64,000 nucleotides of DNA from Antedon bifida (lineage: Eukaryota; Echinodermata; Crinoidea; Comatulida; Antedonidae): NCBI GenBank assembly GCA_963402885.1, contig OY727101.1, positions 18,762,417 through 18,826,416 of the forward strand, read 5' to 3'. Under the pieces are notes generated by a model that was not told where the DNA came from, did no database searches, and saw only the letters and a program-made list of their open reading frames with translations. Every line of letters begins with the position of its first letter. Position 1 is the first letter of the stretch. Made by a program: the position numbers and the translations under genes. Positions 23,553-36,300 of the stretch are shown here, in pieces.

Positions 23553-24001
23553 GGGTGGGTGAAAAACTTCGACGGTGTGTGTCCCTGCCCACCACAAGTC
23601 CTGCAAAATAACATCCCTGTTCATCTGCATATCTAGTAACAATCTACATAAATCAAACGTTACATTTGAACTGATCTTTATTTCAAGATTACCGATGGCA
23701 CAGTTTTCTTTATACTTATTTTATTTAATTTACAAACAATATTTACTTATACAAATATATTTTGTGCAAGCTGCTCAGCTACTAAGGACACCTTTTAAAA
23801 AAAAAGCAGAATGAAAAAATTTGATTTTCTTATTTTATTTATAAGAAAACAATTTTAGCAGCAAAGTAATTATTTTTAGCTATATTGCAGATGATGTTAT
23901 TCTTATAGAAATATTGCTAACCACTTCCGATGTACAGTATTATCGGCATAGATACAGTAAACTATACTATGTATCTAGGGTAAATAGACAATCACACATC
24001 A

Positions 24002-24165
24002 TAAAGCCTTGTCTACACTATCAAACTTTATGTGTCAAAAAAATGTGATGTGCCCCATATATGGACATGATGATGTCATATCACTACCATATTTAAGCAT
24101 AGCACTACCATATATGGGCATATCACATTTTTTGACACAAAGTTTGATAGTGTAGACGAGGCTTA
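24002..24165. mobile_element. Family-A TIR element (MITE), variant ends
   Basis: The left end is taaagccttgtctacactat and the right gtgtagacgaggctta. Both TIRs depart from the family consensus at the same inner position (CTCT to CCTT or CCTC). The two ends are also 'aaactttatgtgtc' and 'gacacaaagtttgat', so this is a more symmetric subfamily. Confidence 0.8.
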
Positions 24166-24316
24166 AAATGATATATAGTAGAACCCCCTGTTATTTACAG
24201 TCTATTGCCGATCGTTTGGACCACAATTAAGGTACGTCTCCAATAAGTAACCTAACTGTTAAATTGTTGTACATTCAGATATATTAGCTTTTTAAAATAT
24301 ATTTGATAATTTACGA

Positions 24317-27300
24317 TCAGAAGAGATTAATACCAAATCCAAAAGTTTGTCGTATTCTGCCCCAGAAGTTTTCTTTCCATCCTTGTTTGGTTCGTTCTAC
24401 TTCCTTATCCGGTACTCCTGTCTGAACTAGATTTATGACAGCTCCATCCGATCCTTGGGAAAGGTTCATGGTCACAATGGAATAGTGTGCTGTACAAGAA
24501 GGATTTAAAAAAAATTAAAATACTGTATATTTGATATAAGGTGGTTCATAAAACCTGACATGTAATTGTCTGCCATCAATAGGACAGGACAGAGTTTACA
24601 ACAGGTCAAGGTTTATAACATTAACAGGTCAAAGTTCATAAAAATGTTCAGCACTTACAGGTTTCACAACATTAGGCGTTATATAAATCCAGGATATTAT
24701 TATTATTATTATCATGCCAAATACTGTATATTAATATATGTACTATTTCAGAATTTCACTATAAAAATAAATGTTAATAGGAATTGTTCTTTTTTCATTT
24801 ACCATATTCACTTATTTAATTACTATTTAAAACTTGTTAGTGTAACCTACCTTCTGGCCAATTGCTAAATCTCCATTTTTGTACTATTTTTTTGTCCATT
24901 TCCTGTAATAAAAATTTTTTTTTTTATCAAAAATTCAAATTCAATCTAAACTAAAATTGCCTCATAAACTTGGGATGTTAAATTACAATCTAGTAGTTTG
25001 ATCAAGCAATGATATGATTACAAATAAAACATATCCTGTTGTTGACGATCTAGTTGTAGGAATTCGTCTGGGACAATAGGCGATGACATGAAATATTGGG
25101 AGATATGGGGAGTCTTCTGCTGTTATTGTAGAAGGTACAGTGACTTACCAACTCTAAAAAGACACCTGTCACATTTCCACCAAATAACGAGAACTTTCCT
25201 CCCTTCGTAGCTTCCATTTGTACCGAGCTCCTAGTAAATGCTTCAACTCTCTGTTATTAAAAATATCATATTATTATAACGATATACTATTAAAAGAAAT
25301 TTGATAAAAACATCCAATTGCCTTTAAAGTCTTGTTGACAGTTTTAAACTCCTGTACACTATCAAACTTTATGCGACAAAAAAATGTGCTGTGTCCATAT
25401 ATTGACATGATGACACTTTTTTTTGTCAAACTAGTTTGATAGTGTGGACAGAGCTTTAGATAGAACAGGGCTCGGAATTCACCCTGGCAAACTAACAATT
25501 TGCAGATGTCGGAGACTGGATTCATTTGATTGTCCAGACCTACTTTGCTGAGGGAGGGATATTTTATTTTTACGTTATGCCTAGTATGTTTTACAGTTTC
25601 TTCCGCGGATGTTTATTTGACTAGTGTCATAGTAATTAGGCTAGCGCGTTCCTCTCACGGAGCGGGAGATGGAGACCCTGCCTTGAGAGAGACAAGACGT
25701 GTCTGGCAGAGACAGATGAGAACCTTGATTATTTACTATTTTATGAGCGTGTAACTTGATGTAATTCGGTACGTTGTAACTTATACTTATTGATTATTAT
25801 CTGATTGTATTTTAAGTTCATTATTTAAGGTGTTTAATGACGAGATTATTCATAGCTTGGCCCGATATTAATTTGTTATAAGATGATATAATGGATGTTC
25901 GCCTATGATTCCACATGGCGCAAGCTATAATAGGCATTGGTTACTACACAATTATGGTGACCGTAGATGATATTACTCGGTCTTTAACTGTAAAATCTAT
26001 CTTTTTATGTTATTACGATGAGGAAATCCTACAGTTGTGTTAGGTTTAGACTGCGTTGGTGATTGTTTATTTATTCTCTTTATGACATGAGTTTTACTGA
26101 TAAGCATGTGTTTCGCATCGAGTGACGTGACCTCGCTCATGACACCAATTGTTAGTTGATTAATTGCTTGTAACTATAGAGGGCGTCCGAGGTAAACAAA
26201 CAAGATGGCGGCGCCCATATACGATCGGGCATCGTTATGGATTAGCCTCTTGGGATGGTTCGTTTTGATAATACGATCTACTGTTTACTTGATTATGATT
26301 AATATGAATGCCTATGGCTGTATGTAATTGATGATTGTTAATTCTAATTGCATTTCGATGGCTTTATTTGGATTTTTGTGACTACGATTGTTATAGCCTA
26401 ATTGTTAATTAAATCTAGTTAAGATACGATGTACGTAGCTGTCTATATGTCGATGATCATTAATTACGATGATACTATTATGCCTGCGATTGTACATTAA
26501 GAGTTTGCATTGGTATTGGTTATATTTATTTAGAGCATTGATAAGAACAAAGACGACTGTGTACCAGAGTGGAGCTGACTCTTGATTGTTTGGCTACTTG
26601 TATGAGGGCATTGCAGGTTCGATTTTTGTTGCTTAATTATGTTATCGATCTTGTATTAATAGTTAAAACAGTATTTAAGATGCTTGAGTTTTATATGAGA
26701 TAATTGCTATGAAAATACATGCGTTTACGCCTATGGATTATATATGTGTTGATAATTTGTGTTAAGCTATGTTTAACGGATTGTTAATGGGTATTAGAAG
26801 AGATCTATGAGAGATCAAGTTAACCTTTTATTTGGGGGTATCAGTGGTATGTGTAATGATGCACGTATTGATTATTCTCTGTTTACTTTGTGTTTCAGGG
26901 GTGTTTGTACTTTTATCTTTTCGTTCTGCTACATCTGTATCAGATTGAAGTTGTGTTCCAATAAACGTCTAAACAACGTATCCAGTCTTTGGTCTATTCC
27001 TTTGACGTGTTTGTTCGACTCACGACAAATTTTGGTGGCAGCGGTGGGATACAACTGGAACAGATCTGAATTCGACGAGATTAGTGTGACGAGTCAAGTT
27101 GGTGCAGACGAACGGATTTGGCTGATAGACCCCTGGATGCCAATTTAGAGATATTTTTCATTAATGCTTTGTTTTTTTTTGATTGCATATACTTACTTGT
27201 TTTACCGTATATTTACATTGTGCATAGATTTTTATTCCCATTTCGTAATATAGCAATATGGCAGAGATGGGTGATATGATACAAGCGTTAACAACGGCAC

Positions 27301-30300
27301 TCCAAGGCCTAACCACACAGCGAAGTCCACCACCAGTTAAGCTATCTAAGTTTAAGGGTTGTGCAAGAGAGATTGGAGAGTTCTCCTTGAAAGAATGGAT
27401 AGATGACTTCAATAGTTACGCGACCCACTACAATCTAACTGGAGAAGCCAAAGCCAACTCGCTGTTAGCCCATCTAGGTGGAGCGGCGAAAGATGAGATA
27501 CTATGCTATGGTGATGATGTTAAGAAGGACAGTACGAAAATCGTAGAGAAACTGGAAGCACTATTCGCACCGATTAATACTGTTCAGTCACTTAGCAGTA
27601 ATTTCCATAGTCGATCACAGATGGATGGAGAATCATTGGCCGACTACAGTAGGATACTGATGAGAATCTACCAGAGAATGATCAAGGCAGCGACGTCTGA
27701 TGTTGAAAAAGCGGCATTGAAAAGCTTAAAGGACAATGCCTTGAAGGAAAGATTTGCAAGAGGAGCGAAGGAACCGTGGGTCCAAAGGGAATTGCGCAGA
27801 ATTGAGATGGCATATAAAGATAAGTCATTCGAAGAGATGAGAGAGGAGACGCTAGAATTCTTTAGGAATATTGAGAGTCAGAAAAAGAGAGTGCAAGTCC
27901 ATGAGGTTGTCAATGACACGAAGCAGAGTGAGATGGAGGCATTGAAAGCCGAACTGAAGGCTGTGAAGGCGCTGTTAAATCGTCAGGCTGAGAATGATGT
28001 AGTTACCAGTGGGCAACAACGCAGACCTTTAACCTGCTATAAGTGCCTAGAGAAGGGTCATCGCAAGGAAAACTGCACTGGTCAATATAAATGCCTTCAT
28101 TGCAAACAGACCGGACACTTTAGGAAAGATTGCCCACAATTGAGTTCAGCCACTGCAGACACACAAAAACCAGTTGTAGACGGTGTGGAAATTGAAATGG
28201 GCCGTATCGCTAGCGTAGAAGAACATGAGAGCGAGCTTGTAGCAAACAGTCCTTCTGCTACCATAACCCTTGCAGGCATTGAGTTGGGATGTATACTGGA
28301 TACCGGGGCTATGACGTCGTTGATTCCAGCTTCAGTATATGAGACTAAACTAAAACCAAGACTTGGCAATTTGGCACCTGAAGTGACGTATCTACAGATA
28401 ACTGGCGTCAATGGAGAACCTGTAGACATTCAAGGCTATGTGGAGCTTCCGATGAAATATGGTGAGAACGAGCTGAACGCGAGTTTCTTAGTGTCCAAAG
28501 ACGGTTCGAGTAAGAGGAGTCAAGATCATCCTATCCTACTTGGCTGTAATATCCTGAGGAAATTGTCTGTTCTTAATGTTCCGCAAAAGGACAACTTCGC
28601 CTGGAGGTTTGTCAGAAATTTGATGTTAGAGAAGAGTGACAGCAAGGTTGAAACACCTGTGCCGTGTGATGTAGCCGAGCTGAGATTGTCTGAAGATGTT
28701 ACCGTCCCGGCATGCGGTGTCAGAAGGATCTGTTGTCAGGTTAGCAACCTTAAGGGTAATGTGTTGGCGAGTCCAGTTCAGGGAAACCAGCGTGTAGAAT
28801 TGGTAGAAGGTTGCGGGGCGATCAAGAATGGGCTTCTTGGGGTGATGTTGGCCAACTCTGAAAACCAACCCATCAAGTTGAGAAAGGATGTTGTGGTAGG
28901 AGAAGCGTCAGCAGTCAATGAGAAGCAGGAAGCTGAGGTAGTGCAGGTAGCTGATGGCTTGGAGGTCCGAGTTGGAGAAGTATTAGTAACGCCCGGATGT
29001 GGTGTATCCAGAGTTCTGAAGAGCGAAGGACTTATTCAAGAGTGTAAAGAGATAGCTCCTGGGTTGAATTTGAGCCATTTGGGGGAAGAGGAAAAGACTA
29101 AAGTCATGCAGTGCATCAAGAAACATCCAAGCGCATTTTCGACTGGTTCATTTGATGTTGGTAAATGTAACCTTGTTCCACATTCTATTACCCTAACATC
29201 AGAGAAGATTATTCGAGAGCCATTTCGGCGAATACACCCGCACAAAGTTCCAGAAATCAAAAAGATGATTCAAGAGATGGTAGACCAACAAATTATTCGA
29301 CCGTCAAAAAGTGCCTACGCTAGCCCTGTGGTGATAGTGACAAAGAAAGATGGGTCCCTACGGTTGTGTATTGACTATCGGAAGCTGAATGCCATGACTG
29401 TCAAGGACTCCTTCCCACTACCGCGTATAGACGAGGTGTTGGACATTCTAGGGGGAGCTAAGTATTTCACCACGCTCGACTTAGCCCATGGGTACTATCA
29501 GGTCACAATGGATGAATCGTCGATAGACCAGACAGCCTTCAGAGTTCCTTGGGGTCTTTACGAATATCTAAGGATGCCGCAAGGGCTCAGCAACGCAGCG
29601 AATACTTTCCAGCGAGTAATGGTGTTTATCTTTGCAGATATGAACTTAGTCGAGTTAGTACTATACCTAGATGACATTCTCATATTCTCTTCGACGCTTG
29701 AAGAACACCTAGTTCGTCTAGAAAAAGTTCTAGTTAGGTTGTCCAAATATGGATTGAAGTTGAAAGGGAAGAAATGTGATGTGCTGAAGCAGAAGGTTGA
29801 GTATCTAGGACATGTGGTGGATGATCGGGGCGTGCAAGTGTCAGAAGAGAAAGTCGAGCGGATCAAAGACTGGCCCACCCCGACAACCGGACGAGAAGTC
29901 AGCTCATTCCTTGGCCTGGCTTCATACTATCGACGCTTCATTCATAATTTTTCTCGCATCGCTGCTCCGCTGCATGCCCTGGTTGCTAAAACAAGAAGCA
30001 CTGCATCATCGAAAGCAGGGAACTTTTATTGGAAGGAAGGAGAGCAGCAAGCGTTTGATAGGTTAAAGGTCATGCTTAGTTCTACGCCGGTATTGGCATA
30101 CCCAGATTTCCAGAAGGAATTTATACTAGAAGTAGATGCCTCGTTCAAAGGATTGGGCGCATGTTTGATGCAGTCGGATGAAACAGGCAAGCCTCACCCA
30201 GTCGCTTATGCTAGTCGAGGGTTGAGAGGTGCTGAGAAGAACTACAGTGATTTGTCAAGCTTTAAGGTAGAATTGTTGGCGCTGAAGTGGGCGGTAACGG

Positions 30301-33300
30301 AGAAGTTTAGTGCTTATCTGCTGGGCAACCATTGTATTGTATACACCGATCACAACCCATTGGTGCACCTTGAGACTGCAAGACTTGGAGCTACGGAACA
30401 TCGATGGGTCGCCCAATTGGCCAATTTCGACTTGGACGTTAAGTACAAGCCTGGGAGGGACAATAAGTGTGCGGATGCTCTGAGTAGAACGGTTCCAGTC
30501 GCAAAGGATGTCATGAGTGTTGTCATAGGGCGTCTACCTAAAGAAGACCTGAAATCTAGAGTCGAGGTGAGAGCTGTCACCATTGATAATCAACATCCGA
30601 CAGTTTTCCCGTCTTATTGCAAGCAGCAGCTTCAACAATTCCAATTACAATCTCCTGTACTTAATGAAGTAATCGAGCTCAAGAGCAAGGGCAACAAAAT
30701 GCACAATGCAGAGTCTAAAGCTGTAAGGAGTTGGACCAGAGAGTGGGACAACTTAAAGGTCGAAGATGGGGTTTTGTACAGAGTCAGGAAAGACAAAATC
30801 CATGGACAAATAATGCAGTACGCTGTACCTGAACAGATGCGGGCAGAAATACTTGACATGGTACATGAGCGTTGGGGACACCAGGGAGTTACACGAACAT
30901 TAGCATTACTTTACTATAGATGTTATTGGCCAGGAGCCAAGACTGATGTCAAGGGCCACATCAAGAGATGTTTCCGGTGTGCTGTGAGTAAATCACAAAC
31001 CCCTAAAATCAGACCGCCACTACGTCATCTCCTCGCTTTCAGACCTTTAGAACTAGTAGCTATCGACTTCCTAAAACTTGACAGAGGAATGGGAGGATTT
31101 GAAGATGTCTTAGTAATGACGGATGCCTATTCTAAGTTTGCTGCTACTGCCGCTTGCAAGGACCAGTCCGCAAAAGGGGTTGCACGAGCTCTGAGAGATC
31201 ATTGGTTTGCTTGCTATGGAGTGCCGGATCGAATTCATTCAGACCAAGGGAAGAACTTCGAGAGCCACATAATAAAAGAGTTGTGCAAGCTGTACAAAAT
31301 AACGAAATCTAGAACTTCAGGTTACCATCCAGCTGGGAATGGGCAAACTGAAAGGTTTAATAAGACTTTGTGCGGCTTATTGAGAGCCATGAAACCAGCA
31401 GAGCGAAGACGATGGCCCGAGATGCTAGGACATGTAGTATTCATCTATAATACCACGCCACATACGGTGACCGGCGTTACGCCCCACCTTTTGATGATGG
31501 GAAGAGAACCCAAATTGCCTATCGACCATTTCCTAGATAATACGAGTTCAACTTGGGATGAAGACTACATAGAGCAACAATCGAAAATGATGCAAAGAGC
31601 AGCAGAAGTGGTGAGTTCTAGGCTGAGAGCAGCTGCGGATAGGGAAGAAAGACGCCACCCACCAACAAATTGTGAGCAGTTCGAAATTGGTGAGCGGGTT
31701 CTACTTCACAGGGAACACTTTGATGGTCGACATAAACTGGTTGATAAATATTACGAAATGTCATATATTGTAACTGGTATAAATCAAGAAGGTGATGTTT
31801 ACCAACTTAGACCAAGCAACGGAGGTGCTACTAAATGGGTTAATAGAAGAAGAATAATTAGAGACCCGAGAGACTTAGTAGTTGAAGTACCCATAGAACA
31901 AGAGGCAGAAGTTGAACAGCATGATTCCTCTGATGGTTCATCTGATGAAGATCCTGATGATGAAGATCAAATTTGGTTGCAATTTAGAAATTTGGAAATA
32001 CCGCAACCAGTCCGGAGGTCTGAAAGACAACGCAAGGGTCAGCATAGCAACATCAACCATCTTCCAAGATCTATTCAATGTTAGTCTTTGTTATTCTATT
32101 CGCTTTCGGGACGTAAGCGGAAAAAGCTGGGGAAGATGTCGGAGACTGGATTCATTTGATTGTCCAGACCTACTTTGCTGAGGGAGGGATATTTTATTTT
32201 TACGTTATGCCTAGTATGTTTTACAGTTTCTTCCGCGGATGTTTATTTGACTAGTGTCATAGTAATTAGGCTAGCGCGTTCCTCTCACGGAGCGGGAGAT
32301 GGAGACCCTGCCTTGAGAGAGACAAGACGTGTCTGGCAGAGACAGATGAGAACCTTGATTATTTACTATTTTATGAGCGTGTAACTTGATGTAATTCGGT
32401 ACGTTGTAACTTATACTTATTGATTATTATCTGATTGTATTTTAAGTTCATTATTTAAGGTGTTTAATGACGAGATTATTCATAGCTTGGCCCGATATTA
32501 ATTTGTTATAAGATGATATAATGGATGTTCGCCTATGATTCCACATGGCGCAAGCTATAATAGGCATTGGTTACTACACAATTATGGTGACCGTAGATGA
32601 TATTACTCGGTCTTTAACTGTAAAATCTATCTTTTTATGTTATTACGATGAGGAAATCCTACAGTTGTGTTAGGTTTAGACTGCGTTGGTGATTGTTTAT
32701 TTATTCTCTTTATGACATGAGTTTTACTGATAAGCATGTGTTTCGCATCGAGTGACGTGACCTCGCTCATGACACCAATTGTTAGTTGATTAATTGCTTG
32801 TAACTATAGAGGGCGTCCGAGGTAAACAAACAAGATGGCGGCGCCCATATACGATCGGGCATCGTTATGGATTAGCCTCTTGGGATGGTTCGTTTTGATA
32901 ATACGATCTACTGTTTACTTGATTATGATTAATATGAATGCCTATGGCTGTATGTAATTGATGATTGTTAATTCTAATTGCATTTCGATGGCTTTATTTG
33001 GATTTTTGTGACTACGATTGTTATAGCCTAATTGTTAATTAAATCTAGTTAAGATACGATGTACGTAGCTGTCTATATGTCGATGATCATTAATTACGAT
33101 GATACTATTATGCCTGCGATTGTACATTAAGAGTTTGCATTGGTATTGGTTATATTTATTTAGAGCATTGATAAGAACAAAGACGACTGTGTACCAGAGT
33201 GGAGCTGACTCTTGATTGTTTGGCTACTTGTATGAGGGCATTGCAGGTTCGATTTTTGTTGCTTAATTATGTTATCGATCTTGTATTAATAGTTAAAACA

Positions 33301-36300
33301 GTATTTAAGATGCTTGAGTTTTATATGAGATAATTGCTATGAAAATACATGCGTTTACGCCTATGGATTATATATGTGTTGATAATTTGTGTTAAGCTAT
33401 GTTTAACGGATTGTTAATGGGTATTAGAAGAGATCTATGAGAGATCAAGTTAACCTTTTATTTGGGGGTATCAGTGGTATGTGTAATGATGCACGTATTG
33501 ATTATTCTCTGTTTACTTTGTGTTTCAGGGGTGTTTGTACTTTTATCTTTTCGTTCTGCTACATCTGTATCAGATTGAAGTTGTGTTCCAATAAACGTCT
33601 AAACAACGTATCCAGTCTTTGGTCTATTCCTTTGACGTGTTTGTTCGACTCACGACACAACTGTAGTTGATTTTTCGCAAATGCTAATTGAAAATCTGCA
33701 CTAAAAAAGTGTTACTTTTAAATCTAGCAAAAGTACTTGAGGCCTTATCTACCAATTTCGTTAAAATTCAACTTTTTGTAGAATTAATTAAACTACCAAT
33801 TAATTAAAACTAATTAAACACATTTTCTCACTAGTTACATTGTTTACAACTAGCTACTACTATTCTGGCACAGTTACCGTGCCATAGTTTTTGAATGAAA
33901 GTTTATAAAGTTCAAAGTTCACTCACATTTTTGTCTGTTAGTACTTTGTATATATCCTCCACTGCACATAGAAACTTCTCAGTGCATGTCAGTTTGGTTG
34001 TGTTAATTTTAACACCAGGATTTGCCGACTGCTTTTGTAGGCCATTGGGACTTGATGTTTCTATTGATGGGTTCTGAGGAGAGAAAAATAGATAACTGAT
34101 AAAGAAAAACTAATCTTTTAAGTGAAAGCTTCCTAAAACAGCTTGATTGCCTGTTACAACGGGGAATATGGTTATCCGAAAGAATTACTCTCTAATATCT
34201 CAAAGCCTTACCGCTGTGGTCGTTTTTGGTTGTGTTGTAATATTTTTCTGAGGTGTAACTTCTTTTTTATCGGTAGGTAAAATCATCCCAACACTAAATT
34301 CTATTTAAGGAAAGAAAAATTCAGATAAACAAACCATAAAGTATTTTCTCAAACATTAAATGTAAATATTTACAAATATATATGATCATTAAATTCAGCA
34401 ATAATAAATTAAGTATATTATTCTCTTAAAATATAATTTAATATAATGATTTTAAACATGTTTTGTTTGTTAATTATATCTCAGAACAAAGACAAAATAA
34501 TCAATCTATTATCAATAAATTATAAGGTCCGAAATGATAAAACATAAAACAAGGTTGCATACAGTAAAACTTTAAAACCAACTTTCAACATATACATAGC
34601 AAATCAAAATGTCTAATTTCCCTGCCAAATATCAAGAAAAATAAATGATATAATACAAATATAAAGCATTTATATACCAGCTTTTAGTGCGGAGATATAC
34701 TGAGCAAGTTGGTTTCGTATCAATTCAATGCCATTTTCCAACATGATGCTTTTTAATGTTCTAGATTCTTCCGTGTTCATTTTTGTTGTAATGATTATCT
34801 ACAATGAGAAATAAATCAATATATTTAATATTGGAAATTTTATAAAATGCATTTGAGTAGAGAAATATAGTGCATACGAGCCCATTCAGGCTTAGTTAAT
34901 TTGTTTCCAATGCTATTCTGTATTTATTTTTTATTCTTTATATACAGCGAGTAACTTACAGGATGGATAACTATTTAATAATTTATCATGCTTATAAACT
35001 AAGTCTCATTTGAGGATTAGGGAGTGGAGTTGAAAGAGTCGTGAGTTACAACCCTGGCACTAGGTCAGGATTGAAACCGGACCTTGGGATTGGAAGGCAA
35101 GCATGTTAACCAACAAGCAACAGCGCCATTTGATTAAGATAAAAAAAAAAAACAATTTTTACAGCTATTTTTACTCACATCTATGTCTGATGGTTCGTTT
35201 TCATCACTTAAGTTTGGAATTTCAATTTGACCTTTCAACTCTGTTTCACAATCTTTCAATTTACCTATAAAAAACAATTCCATTATAATTACTTTTGCCT
35301 TCCAACATAATTTTAATAGATTCAGGTAGATTGTAATTAAATTTGCCGGTTTGTGTGTGTTTTCATACATGCCAACATCAGAAATTAAAAAAACCAGAGG
35401 TTGTGGTTGTTTTACAATCAATGGGTTAAATATCATAAATTTGTTTGTTTGTTATTTTAATGCAGAAAACAACACATTGTCATCAAAATTTTATTTTTTT
35501 TTCAAAGTTATTTTTGGAATCCAGGAGAAAATATGGAAAGTCATATTTTAGACTCGACTCAAAACGGGAGTGTTGGCATGCATTGTAAAAGTATGTACGT
35601 TTGCCAAGGCTCTTTTTACTGACCAATTGGGCTTGATTTATTCTCATTTTCAAATGTATTTATACAAGTTCAATTTAACTTCACATTCAATTTTTAGCAA
35701 TACAAAAGCCATTGAACAGTAATTGTTTTCCAACCTTTCCACTCCAGTTTTAACACCCATTCATAGAAGAATATCAATTTAGCTTTTCTGTTGTTCGCAG
35801 TTGCTTCGCCCTCTATTGAAGACAATTCACAGATTTCACAAGTACCTTTAGACACAAAAAAATTAGTCAAGATAATTTAATAATTTTTTATAATAAAATT
35901 GTTTGAAGGTTTGAATGGCAAAATCAAATGTTGATATGTACTTAAGTTTGCGGTACACCAAGTATATTAGTTCTGAAAAGAACTGTTGAGTTTCATCAAC
36001 ATATAATAAAATTGTTATTATATTGTGAAAACTTTTCATCTATATTTTTATAATTTAAACTTGTTTCTAAAGCCTGTTTTCCTGTCGACGCTATCGTTAA
36101 CAATAATCATATCTCTATAAGTTCACAACAAAGGGTTTCTGTACAATAATCAATGTCTGGAAAAAATGTATTTGGAAATCTTTCTTTTCTCAATGATTAT
36201 TTATGACACCTCCTGCCGCCGCGTGGTGGTAAACTAAAAAAAACATCTCAAATTCTTAAACTTACCCTTTTCATTTTCGATTTTCAAAAACATAAGTAAA

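Larger units (their letters stand above)
21510..24316. other. Intergenic between DMAC2 and AHSA1 3' ends
   Basis: The two genes are tail to tail. Beyond the DMAC2 3'-UTR (AATAAA near 21719) I see no further exon; the stretch is AT-rich and holds four TIR elements, listed separately. Confidence 0.55.
25507..33657 (+). mobile_element. Intact Ty3/gypsy-type LTR retrotransposon, 8151 bp
   Basis: Two direct LTRs (25507-27027 and 32137-33657, 1521 bp each) lie exactly 6630 bp apart throughout, with no indel and no difference I could find. Between them are a tRNA-Leu primer-binding site, one uninterrupted gag-pol ORF and a polypurine tract. Pol order is protease, reverse transcriptase, RNase H, integrase, which places it in Ty3/gypsy (Metaviridae). 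No envelope-like frame lies between the ORF and the 3' LTR. It sits antisense in AHSA1 intron 7. Identical LTRs imply a recent insertion, yet I cannot find a matching target duplication (caga before, caac after). Confidence 0.92.

Noticed and set aside
25530-25754. Small protein gene, present twice (also at 32160-32384)
   Set aside because: Both copies lie at the same place in the two LTRs; the duplication follows from the LTR repeat and not from coding selection.
28097-30859. Several antisense frames inside the long ORF
   Set aside because: Shadows of the gag-pol reading frame, with no resemblance to known proteins.
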